DNA of 64,000 nucleotides, from the NCBI RefSeq assembly GCF_000152625.1, contig NZ_CH724156.1, positions 2,534,602 through 2,598,601 of the forward strand. Direction: 5' to 3'. Positions 34,166 through 41,635 of the stretch are shown here, piece by piece; positions within the stretch are counted from its first letter, which is position 1; each line of letters opens with the position of its first letter. The notes below the pieces were generated by a model. It had not been told where the DNA came from and made no database searches. It saw only the letters and a list, made by a program, of their open reading frames with translations. Position numbers and translations under genes: made by a program. Source of the stretch: Roseovarius nubinhibens ISM (GTDB lineage: Bacteria; Pseudomonadota; Alphaproteobacteria; Rhodobacterales; Rhodobacteraceae).

Positions 34166-34804
34166 TTAAGGTTTCCAGCGCAGGAAGTTGGCGATGATGC
34201 GCAGCCCGGTGGCCTGGGATTTTTCCGGGTGGAACTGGGTGCCGACGATCGTGTCGCGGCCGACGACGGCGGTGATGTCGCCCGCGTAATCCACATGCGC
34301 CAGCCGGTCCGGCCCGTTCGCCACCTGAAAATGGTAGGAATGCACGAAATAGGCGTGATCGCCGGTGTTGATCCCGTCGAGCACCGGGTGCGGATCGCCG
34401 AGGATCAGATCGTTCCAGCCCATATGCGGCACTTTGAGCGTCGGATCGCCGGGGTCGATCGGCGTCACCGTGCCCTCGATCCAGCCAAAGCCCGGGGTTT
34501 CGCCATGCTCCAACCCGCGCGAGGCGAGCATCTGCATGCCGATGCAAATGCCCATGAAGGGGCGGCCTTGGGTGATCACCGCCTCCTCGATGGCGTCAAA
34601 GAGCCCCGAGCGTTCGAACAGCGCCGCGCGGCAGGCCGGGAAGGCGCCGTCGCCGGGCAGCACGATCCGGTCGGCGCGGCGCACCGCGTCGGGATCGGTG
34701 GTGACGAAAACCTCGCCGCTGCCGGTCTCGGCGGCGACGCGCTGAAACGCCTTTTCCGCCGAGTGCAGATTGCCCGACTCGTAATCAATGATCGCAGTGC
34801 TCAT
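34166..34804 (-). CDS. hisH: imidazole glycerol phosphate synthase, glutaminase subunit
   Basis: A 212-residue class I glutamine amidotransferase. The nucleophile is Cys87 in MGICIGMQML; His192 and Glu194 in GTQFHPEKS complete the triad. The oxyanion strand region LPGDGAF is present. It supplies ammonia to HisF. Start codon lies four bases after the hisB stop. Confidence 0.96.
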   Translation of the reverse strand: MSTAIIDYESGNLHSAEKAFQRVAAETGSGEVFVTTDPDAVRRADRIVLPGDGAFPACRAALFERSGLFDAIEEAVITQGRPFMGICIGMQMLASRGLEHGETPGFGWIEGTVTPIDPGDPTLKVPHMGWNDLILGDPHPVLDGINTGDHAYFVHSYHFQVANGPDRLAHVDYAGDITAVVGRDTIVGTQFHPEKSQATGLRIIANFLRWKP

Positions 34805-34808
34805 GGGA

Positions 34809-35396
34809 TCACAGCGCCCCTTTGGTCGAGGGGATGGCGTCGGATTTGCGCGGGTCGGTGTCGACCGCGTCGCGCAGCGCCCGGGCGACGGATTTGAACG
34901 CCGCCTCGGCGATGTGGTGGCTGTTCACCCCGTGCAGCATGTCGACATGGAGCGTGATGCCGCCATGGGTCGACAGCGCCTGAAAAAACTCGCGCACGAG
35001 TTCGGTGTCGAACGTGCCGATTTTTTGGGTCGGCAGATCGAGATTCCACACCAGAAACGGCCGGCCCGAGAGATCGAGAGCCGTGCGCACGAGCGCGTCA
35101 TCCATCGGCAGCAGGCAGGCGCCATAGCGGCGGATGCCGCGCTTGTCGCCGAGCGCCTCGGCCAGCGCCTGACCGAGGGCGATGCCCACGTCCTCGACCG
35201 TGTGGTGGTCGTCGATATGCAGATCGCCCGTGCAGCGCAGCGTCATGTCGATCAGCGAATGGCGGGCCAGCTGATCGAGCATGTGGTCGAAGAAGCCGAC
35301 GCCGGTCTCGTTGTCGTAGCGACCGGTGCCGTCGAGGTTGATCTCGACCGAAATATCGGTTTCCGCGGTCTTGCGGGTGATGGTTGCGCGGCGCAT
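34809..35396 (-). CDS. hisB: imidazoleglycerol-phosphate dehydratase
   Basis: A 195-residue monofunctional HisB. Conserved metal-binding histidine motifs include [33 protein letters not shown], and [17 protein letters not shown] near the C terminus. It dehydrates IGP to imidazole-acetol phosphate. First his gene of the local cluster; the promoter would lie in 35397-35544, shared with a divergent GGDEF gene. Confidence 0.96.
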   Translation of the reverse strand: MRRATITRKTAETDISVEINLDGTGRYDNETGVGFFDHMLDQLARHSLIDMTLRCTGDLHIDDHHTVEDVGIALGQALAEALGDKRGIRRYGACLLPMDDALVRTALDLSGRPFLVWNLDLPTQKIGTFDTELVREFFQALSTHGGITLHVDMLHGVNSHHIAEAAFKSVARALRDAVDTDPRKSDAIPSTKGAL

Positions 35397-35544
35397 GGGC
35401 GGCCCCTTTCGTCTTGGTCCCGTCCTTATAGGGGGGAAGCGTCACCGCGCCAAGAGAAGAGGGGGCTGCGCGGGCCTCGGGTGCCGCGAACACTTTGTTA
35501 ACGCCGGGGGGCTAGGGTGGTGGGTGGAGAGTGGAAGGTGTCGC

Positions 35545-36417
35545 ATGCAGCTGCGGTTGAAAAATATGGCACAGGTGCGCCTGTTTGCGGTGGTCGTCAC
35601 CGCCTGCGCGCTCACCGGGGTGCATCTGATGCAGCTGGTGATCTACCCGCCCGATCTGTGGCGGCAGATCCTCGTGACCAGCACGGTGATCACGATCAGC
35701 ATGGCGATGCCGATTGCCTATTTCGTGGGCCTGCAGATGGCGGCGGTGGAACGGCTGACTGCGCAGCTCGAACATGCGGTCAATCACGATGCGCTCACCG
35801 CGACCTGTTCGCGGCTGCGGTTTTATGAGGAGGTGGGCAAGGCGCGGAACTGGCCCTTGATGCTCATCGCGACGGATATCGACCATTTCAAAGGGGTGAA
35901 TGATCAATATGGCCATCAGGCGGGCGATGCGGCCTTGCGCCAATTCGCCCAATGCCTTGTGCGCAATTGCCGCGAGGATGACATCGTGGCGCGGTTTGGC
36001 GGCGAAGAGTTCATCATCCTGCTGCGCGCCGAGACCGAGCCAGAGGCGCTCGCCACGGCAGAGCGGCTGCGGTCCTGGGTCGCGGCGCGGGAGTTCGTGC
36101 TCGACGGGCATGTGGTGCATATCACCGCGAGTTTCGGCGTGGCGCGGGCCGAGGATGCGGCGTCGATTGACCGGGCGATGCATGCCTCCGATCTGGCGCT
36201 CTATCGGGCCAAGGAGGCCGGGCGCAACCGGGTCTGCGCCTATGATGCGGAGATCGATGGCGTGGCGGGGGTGTCGCGGCCGTCGGGCGGCATCGCGCCG
36301 CGTCTCTCCGGCCCATCGGAGAGCAAAGCGCCGGGGCGGCGGCTCGGGGATCAGTCGGGCGATGTGCCGGGAGATTTGCCGGGAGATTTACCGGGATCAG
36401 CCGCCGCCGCGCGGTAA
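35545..36417 (+). CDS. membrane diguanylate cyclase (GGDEF)
   Basis: A 290-residue protein with two membrane helices (about 11-33 and 42-64) and a GGDEF domain from residue 75. The active-site motif is GGEEF at 152-156; metal-binding Asp111 is in IATDIDHFK, and an RxxD inhibitory site (Arg143-Asp146) is present. It should therefore make cyclic di-GMP under product inhibition. There is no separate sensory domain, so the sensor is the membrane part. The C-terminal tail has GDVPGDLPGDLPG repeats, and its last 67 bases overlap a convergent gene. Start: ATG at 35545. Confidence 0.9.
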   Translation: MQLRLKNMAQVRLFAVVVTACALTGVHLMQLVIYPPDLWRQILVTSTVITISMAMPIAYFVGLQMAAVERLTAQLEHAVNHDALTATCSRLRFYEEVGKARNWPLMLIATDIDHFKGVNDQYGHQAGDAALRQFAQCLVRNCREDDIVARFGGEEFIILLRAETEPEALATAERLRSWVAAREFVLDGHVVHITASFGVARAEDAASIDRAMHASDLALYRAKEAGRNRVCAYDAEIDGVAGVSRPSGGIAPRLSGPSESKAPGRRLGDQSGDVPGDLPGDLPGSAAAAR

Positions 36418-36641
36418 TGGTCGAGCACATAGACCCGGATCGCCGAGGCGAGCCCCATGTCGGTGCCATCCGCGCCAAGGCTGGCGGCGCGGGCGTCGTC
36501 GATCTCATTGGCGAGCTGGTTGAGCGGGATGCCACGTTCGGCGGCGATGGCGCGAAAGGCCTCCCAGAAAGGGGCCTCTAGGGAGACGCTGGTGCGGTGA
36601 CCGCGGAGCGTCAGCGAATGTTTGACCGGCCGGCCCGTCAT
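36351..36641 (-). CDS. ribbon-helix-helix protein (RHH_4 type)
   Basis: A 96-residue protein: HSLTLRGHRTSVSLEAPFWEAFRAIAAERGIPLNQLANEID is a ribbon-helix-helix DNA-binding domain of the type found downstream of fumC/DUF4169 genes in Rhodobacteraceae. The tail (PGKSPGKSPGTSPD) comes from the same 12-bp repeats that encode the GDLP tail of the convergent cyclase. It overlaps DUF4169 by 4 nt. Target unknown. Confidence 0.82.
   Translation of the reverse strand: MTGRPVKHSLTLRGHRTSVSLEAPFWEAFRAIAAERGIPLNQLANEIDDARAASLGADGTDMGLASAIRVYVLDHYRAAAADPGKSPGKSPGTSPD
36361..36396. repeat. 12-bp tandem repeat read on both strands
   Basis: GCCGGGAGATTT is repeated about 2.5 times and encodes GDLP on the plus strand and GKSP on the minus strand, in the 3' overlap of the GGDEF and RHH genes. 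Confidence 0.75.
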
Positions 36642-36886
36642 GGATCGCGCTCGCCCTCATCCGAAGGCGCGTCGCTCGTGTCGTCACCCTTATCGGCGCT
36701 CTTCGCCACGGGCGCGCGGCGGTGGGCGTCGAGGATCTGCGCGGCGCGGGATGTGCGGGCCTGATCAAGGCTGATCTCAGCCTTGCTGCGCCCGAATTTG
36801 AGAGAGTTTTCTTCGGCGCGGGCCTTTTTGGCAGCCCGCGCCTTGTCCTTGCGGACCCGGTTCAGATTGACCGGCTTGTCGCTCAT
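36638..36886 (-). CDS. DUF4169 family protein
   Basis: A small 82-residue, very basic then acidic protein. The family core is [40 protein letters not shown]. It is strictly found beside fumC in related genomes as far as I recall; function unknown. Coupled by ATGA overlaps on both sides (fumC and RHH). Confidence 0.83.
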   Translation of the reverse strand: MSDKPVNLNRVRKDKARAAKKARAEENSLKFGRSKAEISLDQARTSRAAQILDAHRRAPVAKSADKGDDTSDAPSDEGERDP

Positions 36887-38274
36887 TTGGGTCCGATCAT
36901 GTCCTGCGGGCGCACCACGCGATCGAAGGTCTCTTCATCGACAAAGCCGAGCTTGACCGCCTCTTCGCGCAAGGTGGTGCCGTTCTTATGCGCGGTCTTG
37001 GCGACCTTGGTGGCATTGTCATAGCCGATGGTCGGTGCGAGCGCGGTGACCAGCATCAGCGATTCGCGCATCAGCTTGTCGATGCGGGCCTCATTGGCCT
37101 CGATCCCGTCGAGCATCCGCTCGGTAAAGCTGTCGGCGGCATCGCCCAGAAGCTGGATCGATTGCAGCAGGTTATAGGCCATCATCGGGTTGTAGACATT
37201 GAGCTCGAAATGCCCTTGCGAGCCGGCGAATTTGATCGCCGCGTCATTGCCCATCACATGCGCCGCCACCTGGGTCAGCGCCTCGGCCTGGGTCGGGTTG
37301 ACCTTGCCGGGCATGATCGACGAGCCGGGTTCGTTTTCCGGCAGGATCAACTCGCCCAGACCGGAACGCGGGCCGGAGCCGAGGAAGCGGATGTCATTGG
37401 CGATCTTGTAGCAGCTGCCCGCCACGGTCGCGAGCGCACCCGACAGGAACACCATCGCGTCATGGGCGGCCAGGGCTTCGAATTTATTGGGGGCGGTGAC
37501 GAAGGGCAGGCCGGTGATCTCGGCCATATTGGCGGCAACCTCTTCGCCCCAGCCCTTTGTGGTGTTGAGCCCGGTGCCGACGGCGGTGCCGCCCTGCGCC
37601 AGCTCATAAATGCCGGGCATGGCCGCCTCGACCCGCGCGATGCCTTGGCGGATCTGATGGGCATAGCCCGAGAATTCCTGACCCAAAGTCAGCGGCGTCG
37701 CGTCCTGAGTGTGGGTGCGGCCGATCTTGATGATGTCCTTGAAGGCCTCCGACTTGCGCTCGAGCGCCTCGGCGAGGCGGGTGAGACCGGGCATGAACAC
37801 ATCGCGCACCATCATCGCCGTGGCGATATGCATCGCGGTGGGGAAGGTGTCGTTCGACGATTGGCCCATGTTGCAATGGTCGTTCGGATGCACCGGATCC
37901 TTGGAGCCGATCTCGCCGCCGAGCATTTCGATGGCCCGGTTGGCGATCACCTCATTGGCGTTCATGTTGGACTGCGTGCCCGAGCCGGTCTGCCAGACCA
38001 CCAGCGGGAAATTGTCGTCGAGCCGACCGTCGATCACCTCGCCCGCCGCCGCGATGATCGCATCGGCCAGTTTCGCATCCAGCGCACCCGACGCCTTGTT
38101 GGCCTGAGCGCAGGCCTGTTTGATCACGCCCAGCGCGCGCACGATGGCGACGGGTTGTTTTTCCCAGCCGATGGGGAAGTTCATGATCGAGCGCTGGGTC
38201 TGCGCGCCCCAGTATTTGTCGGCAGGCACCTCGAGCGGGCCGAAACTGTCGGATTCGGTACGGGTAGCGGTCAT
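36883..38274 (-). CDS. fumC: class II fumarate hydratase
   Basis: A 463-residue fumarase C of the aspartase/fumarase superfamily; it interconverts fumarate and malate in the TCA cycle without iron-sulfur. The signature loop [17 protein letters not shown] is intact, as are [17 protein letters not shown] and the [21 protein letters not shown] block with its substrate-binding residues. First gene of a fumC-DUF4169-RHH operon. A perfect 22-bp dyad lies 60-81 nt upstream of the start. Confidence 0.97.
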   Translation of the reverse strand: MTATRTESDSFGPLEVPADKYWGAQTQRSIMNFPIGWEKQPVAIVRALGVIKQACAQANKASGALDAKLADAIIAAAGEVIDGRLDDNFPLVVWQTGSGTQSNMNANEVIANRAIEMLGGEIGSKDPVHPNDHCNMGQSSNDTFPTAMHIATAMMVRDVFMPGLTRLAEALERKSEAFKDIIKIGRTHTQDATPLTLGQEFSGYAHQIRQGIARVEAAMPGIYELAQGGTAVGTGLNTTKGWGEEVAANMAEITGLPFVTAPNKFEALAAHDAMVFLSGALATVAGSCYKIANDIRFLGSGPRSGLGELILPENEPGSSIMPGKVNPTQAEALTQVAAHVMGNDAAIKFAGSQGHFELNVYNPMMAYNLLQSIQLLGDAADSFTERMLDGIEANEARIDKLMRESLMLVTALAPTIGYDNATKVAKTAHKNGTTLREEAVKLGFVDEETFDRVVRPQDMIGPK

Positions 38275-38333
38275 GGGTCGGACACTCCTGATTGGGTTGT
38301 GCCTGTCATAGCGTCTGGGGCGGAAAGATCAAC

Positions 38334-38355
38334 GCTGTATGCCGTGGCATACAGC
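38334..38355. promoter_or_regulatory. 22-bp palindrome upstream of fumC
   Basis: GCTGTATGCC and its exact complement GGCATACAGC are separated by GT. It sits 60-81 nt before the fumC ATG and 9 nt after the sspB stop. The core TGTATGC...GCATACA has the shape of a GntR/FCD-family operator. No T run follows on the minus strand, so an operator is more likely than a terminator. Confidence 0.6.
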
Positions 38356-38363
38356 GGGATGGA

Positions 38364-38876
38364 TCACTTGCGGAAGCTGTCGAGACTGACCACTTCGGCC
38401 TCGGTCCGAGGGGCGTCGCCATGCCGGTCCTCAGAGGCGTCCTCCATGTCCTCGTCGTCGAGCGATCCGTCCTCGTCGAGCAGATCCTCGTCATCCTCGT
38501 CCTCGTCCTCTTCGTCGTCATCGCTTTGCTGTTCAAAGCGCAGGCCGAATTCGACGGAGGGGTCGACGAAGGTCTGAATCGCGTCATAGGGGATGTAGAG
38601 ATTTTCCGGCGCATCGCCGAAATTCAATGTGATCCCAAAGCCTTCGTCGGTCACGTTGAGGTTGTCGTACCAGTGCTGCACGACGACGGTCATCTCGGCC
38701 GGGTAGCGATCGCGCAGCCAGTCGGCCATGGTCGCCTCGGGGTGGGTGGTGTCGAAGGTGATGAAGAAGTGATGCGCGCCGGGCAGCCCGTCCTTTTGCA
38801 CACCCATCAGCACGTCCTGAATGAGCCGCCGCATGGCAGCGTGCATGAGTTTCCCGTAATCGATCATGCGCGACAT
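38364..38876 (-). CDS. sspB: alpha-type SspB, ClpXP adaptor
   Basis: A 170-residue adaptor that tethers ssrA-tagged proteins to ClpXP. The beta-barrel domain spans about 1-120 (FFITFDTTHPEATMADWLRDRYPAEMTVVVQHWYDNLNV, LNFGDAPENLYIPYDAIQTFVDPSVEFGL). A long Asp/Glu-rich linker follows, and the C-terminal VVSLDSFRK is the ClpX-binding tail. The start was set at ATG 38876; the next Met, three codons on, is also possible. The tmRNA gene that makes its ligand is 2.4 kb upstream. Confidence 0.9.
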   Translation of the reverse strand: MSRMIDYGKLMHAAMRRLIQDVLMGVQKDGLPGAHHFFITFDTTHPEATMADWLRDRYPAEMTVVVQHWYDNLNVTDEGFGITLNFGDAPENLYIPYDAIQTFVDPSVEFGLRFEQQSDDDEEDEDEDDEDLLDEDGSLDDEDMEDASEDRHGDAPRTEAEVVSLDSFRK

Positions 38877-38960
38877 GTATGGCCCCAAGGTTGTTGCCCC
38901 ATAAGCATACGGGATTCGGGCGGAAACGAAAGCCCTGTTGCGCATATCTGCAGAGGTGGA

Positions 38961-40202
38961 TCAGGCCAGAATGTGCAGGGTCAGCGCCGCAAGTGACGTA
39001 AGGGCAAGTGTGAGGGGAATCGACCGGCGCAGCACCAGTAGAAACAGGGCTGACAAGAGGGTGAGCCCGAGCGCGGTGAGCGACAGGCTCGGCCAGTCGG
39101 GGCGCGGGCCGAGGGGCGAATCATGCACCCTCTCAAAGAGCACATGCAGCGCGAACCAGAGCCCAAGGTTGAGAATCACACCGACCACGGCGGCCGAGAT
39201 CCCCGCCAGCGCGCCGCGCAGCCGGGGTTTGGACAAGAGCCAATCGACATAGGGTGCGCCGGCAAAAATCCACAGGAAGCAGGGCACGAAAGTGACCCAG
39301 AGCGTCATGCCACCGGCGAGCAATGCGAGGCTCAGCCCGCCTTGCAGCCAACCTGCGAGAAGGCCCACGAATTCGGTCACGAGGATGAGCGGGCCGGGGG
39401 TGGTTTCGGCCAGACCGAGCGCGTCGATCATCTGGGCGGTGTCGAGCCAGCCATGGGTTTCGACCACGGTCTGGGTCATATAGGCGAGCACCGCATAGGC
39501 GCCGCCAAAGGTGACCACGGCAAGCGTGCTGAAGAAAAGCCCAATCTCGGTGAGAAACGTCGCCCCCATGGCTGCGGCGAGCGCCAGAGGCGCGGCCCAA
39601 AGCGCCCCCCAGATCAGCAACGTGCGCGCCAGATGGGAATGGCCCGGATGCGGCACGGGATCGGCCGGGGCGGGGCTTTGGTGGAACGCGAGCCCGGCCA
39701 GCGCCGCGGCCGCGATGACCAGCGGAAAGGGCACCGAGCCCGCGTACATGGCGACAAAGGCCAGCGCTGCGAGGAGCCAATGGGCGCGGCGGCGCAGCGC
39801 CTTTTTCGCCAAGCTCCAGAGCGCGCGCAGCACGATCACGATCACCGCCGCCTTGATGCCCACGAAGCCGGCCTGCACGAGGCTCAGATCGGCGAATTGC
39901 GCATAGGCCAGCGCCAGCACCAGGATCACCGCCGCGCCGGGCAGCACGAAGAGCCCACCGGCGATGAGCCCGCCGGGTACGCCCCGCAGCCGCCAGCCGC
40001 AATAGGTCGCGAGCTGCATCGCCTCGGGGCCGGGCAGCAGCATGGCAAAGGAGAGCGCGCCGAGAAACCGCTCTTCGCTCATCCAGCCGCGGCGGGTGAC
40101 GATCTCGTCATGCATGAGAGAAATCTGGGCCGCCGGGCCGCCGAAGGATAGCAGACCGATGCGGCCAAAGCTGCGCAAGAGGTCGGAATAGCTCTGGCTC
40201 AT
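38961..40202 (-). CDS. chrA: chromate transporter ChrA
   Basis: A 413-residue long-chain CHR protein, two homologous halves of about 190 residues with around ten to twelve helices. FGGPAAQISLMHDEIVTRRGWMSEERFLGALSFAMLLPGPEAMQLATY is the N-half signature, and TFGGAYAVLAYMTQ...TPGPLILVTEFVG the C-half counterpart. Exports chromate from the cytoplasm. Overlaps the ChrB-like gene by 4 nt. Confidence 0.93.
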   Translation of the reverse strand: MSQSYSDLLRSFGRIGLLSFGGPAAQISLMHDEIVTRRGWMSEERFLGALSFAMLLPGPEAMQLATYCGWRLRGVPGGLIAGGLFVLPGAAVILVLALAYAQFADLSLVQAGFVGIKAAVIVIVLRALWSLAKKALRRRAHWLLAALAFVAMYAGSVPFPLVIAAAALAGLAFHQSPAPADPVPHPGHSHLARTLLIWGALWAAPLALAAAMGATFLTEIGLFFSTLAVVTFGGAYAVLAYMTQTVVETHGWLDTAQMIDALGLAETTPGPLILVTEFVGLLAGWLQGGLSLALLAGGMTLWVTFVPCFLWIFAGAPYVDWLLSKPRLRGALAGISAAVVGVILNLGLWFALHVLFERVHDSPLGPRPDWPSLSLTALGLTLLSALFLLVLRRSIPLTLALTSLAALTLHILA

Positions 40203-41056
40203 GCGCGGTCTCCGGCCTTGGTTGGTGCCGGGGTTGGTACCTGTGCCGGGGCGGTGCCGGGCCAGTCATGGGCCTCGTCATAGCCGTCGCGGGCCCAGCG
40301 GTAGAGCGCATCATAGAGCGCCAACCCCGCCGTGAGCTGATCCTGATCATTGCGATATTGCCGCGAGAGCCCGACCGAGATCGCCAGCAGCCCAGCGGCG
40401 GCGGGGTGCAGATCATGGCGGTTGGTGTCCGCCGCGCGGATAACGAGGGCGAGACGGCGCAGCGGCTCGGAGCCCAGCCCGAAGAGATCAAGCATCGTGT
40501 CAAAGCTGCAGGCTTCGCCCCGGTGGCTGAACGGCACGCCGTCGATGTCGAACGGGGTGGCGTCAAAGCGGGAGGCGACCTCCGCGACCTGATCGGGGGC
40601 GACAAAGAGAAAGCGGGCGCGGCGATCGACAAAGCGCCGGATGAGCCAGGGACAGGCGATGCGGTCGATCTTGGGCCGGTGCCGGGTGACCCAGAGCGTT
40701 GCGCCATCGTGCAGCGGTGGGCGGGCGGCGGCGGTCAGGCGGATCGTGCCGGGCGTGTCGCGCCAGCCGAGGTTGCCGCCCTGCAGATACATCGCGTCGA
40801 TCCCGTCGCCCGCGAGCCAAGCGGCGGCGCCTTGGCTGAGCTTGGCGCCTTTTTGGCAGATGAGCACGGCGCGTTGGCCCTGCAGGTCCTGTGCCAGGGC
40901 GGGCAGATCCCGGTGGCTGTGCCGTTCGGCGCCGGGGATGAGATAGGGGTCTTGGGCGAAATCCTCGTCGAGGGTGAGATCAATGAGCCGCGGGCAATCC
41001 GGGGTGCCGATCAGGCGGGAGAGCTGTGCTGGGGTGAGTTCATTGGGGGCGGGCAT
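40199..41056 (-). CDS. rhodanese-ChrB domain fusion
   Basis: A 285-residue protein. Residues about 5-105 form a rhodanese domain with probable active Cys67 (VLICQKGAKLSQGAA). Residues about 120-265 are the ChrB C-terminal domain (WVTRHRPKIDRIACPWLIRRFVDRRARFLFV, GVPFSHRGEACSFDTML). Such fusions accompany chrA and may sense or reduce chromate; direct evidence for this fusion is limited. It lies between the tmRNA gene and chrA in the same orientation. The 169 nt upstream, to the tmRNA end, hold nothing I recognise. Confidence 0.85.
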   Translation of the reverse strand: MPAPNELTPAQLSRLIGTPDCPRLIDLTLDEDFAQDPYLIPGAERHSHRDLPALAQDLQGQRAVLICQKGAKLSQGAAAWLAGDGIDAMYLQGGNLGWRDTPGTIRLTAAARPPLHDGATLWVTRHRPKIDRIACPWLIRRFVDRRARFLFVAPDQVAEVASRFDATPFDIDGVPFSHRGEACSFDTMLDLFGLGSEPLRRLALVIRAADTNRHDLHPAAAGLLAISVGLSRQYRNDQDQLTAGLALYDALYRWARDGYDEAHDWPGTAPAQVPTPAPTKAGDRA

Positions 41057-41225
41057 GACAAAGCATCCTCTGTGAAAGGTCAGTGGATGCGACTTTGGGC
41101 CAAAGCCTCACGGGGCAGTCGCGGCGGCCCCATGCCGAGCAGAATGAAAGGCGCGGCGCGCGCTGTCAATCCCGGTGCGGTGCAGGACCGGGTGCGAATT
41201 GGGTGGGGGGAATGGGGGGGAAGAT

Positions 41226-41537
41226 AAGTGCAGGCTTCTGTTGCCAGGTGCCTGCGAACCCCGCCTTACCTGGCTAGAGGCAAGGGCTTAAGTTTCGGTT
41301 ACTCCGACTGCTTACGCAGCCATTGCGACCGGAGCACGATTGTCATTTGCAATTGTACTGTTCGGGCCGATACGGTGGCACCCCGCCGAGACAAAGCTAA
41401 CCCCTTTAGACGTTCGTCGATCCTATTTCGTCCCCATGATCCCCAAATGAAGGATGGTTGGTGGAGACGCCGGGTACCGCCCCCGGGTCCGATCCGCTTA
41501 TTACGAGCGCGTTTATGTCCATAGTCCCCAAGGGGAC
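41226..41537 (-). ncRNA. ssrA: tmRNA, circularly permuted two-piece (alphaproteobacterial) form
   Basis: Read on the minus strand, the acceptor piece comes first and ends GGCGTCTCCACCA (near 41458-41470). After a short intervening loop the coding piece starts GGGGATCATGGGGACG. The reading frame at 41350-41312 encodes the tag ANDNRAPVAMAA followed by TAA. A pseudoknot (GCCAGGT/ACCTGGC interleaved with GCAGGC/GCCTGC) ends the coding piece near 41230. The 5' GGGGATC strand pairs with the acceptor 3' strand. tmRNA frees stalled ribosomes and tags the peptide for ClpXP. Ends are approximate; short ORFs over it are spurious. Confidence 0.92.
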
Positions 41538-41544
41538 AGGGAGG

Positions 41545-41572
41545 AATATAGGCGCGGGCGCGGGCAAAGCAA
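41545..41572 (-). promoter_or_regulatory. promoter of the tmRNA gene
   Basis: On the minus strand TTGCTT (41572-41567) and TATATT (41550-41545) are separated by 16 nt, a good sigma-70 match. Transcription would start near 41537 and enter a GTCCCC-TT-GGGGAC hairpin. Confidence 0.65.
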
Positions 41573-41583
41573 AGGGGGCGCAA

Positions 41584-41613
41584 GAAAAAATCCCCGGCGC
41601 GGGCACCGGGGAT
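41584..41613 (-). terminator. terminator of the 41636-43735 gene
   Basis: On the minus strand ATCCCCGG pairs with CCGGGGAT across an 8-nt loop and ends in TTTTTT, 22 nt past the stop codon. Confidence 0.9.
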
Positions 41614-41635
41614 TTGTCGTTGTTGCGGCTGGCGA

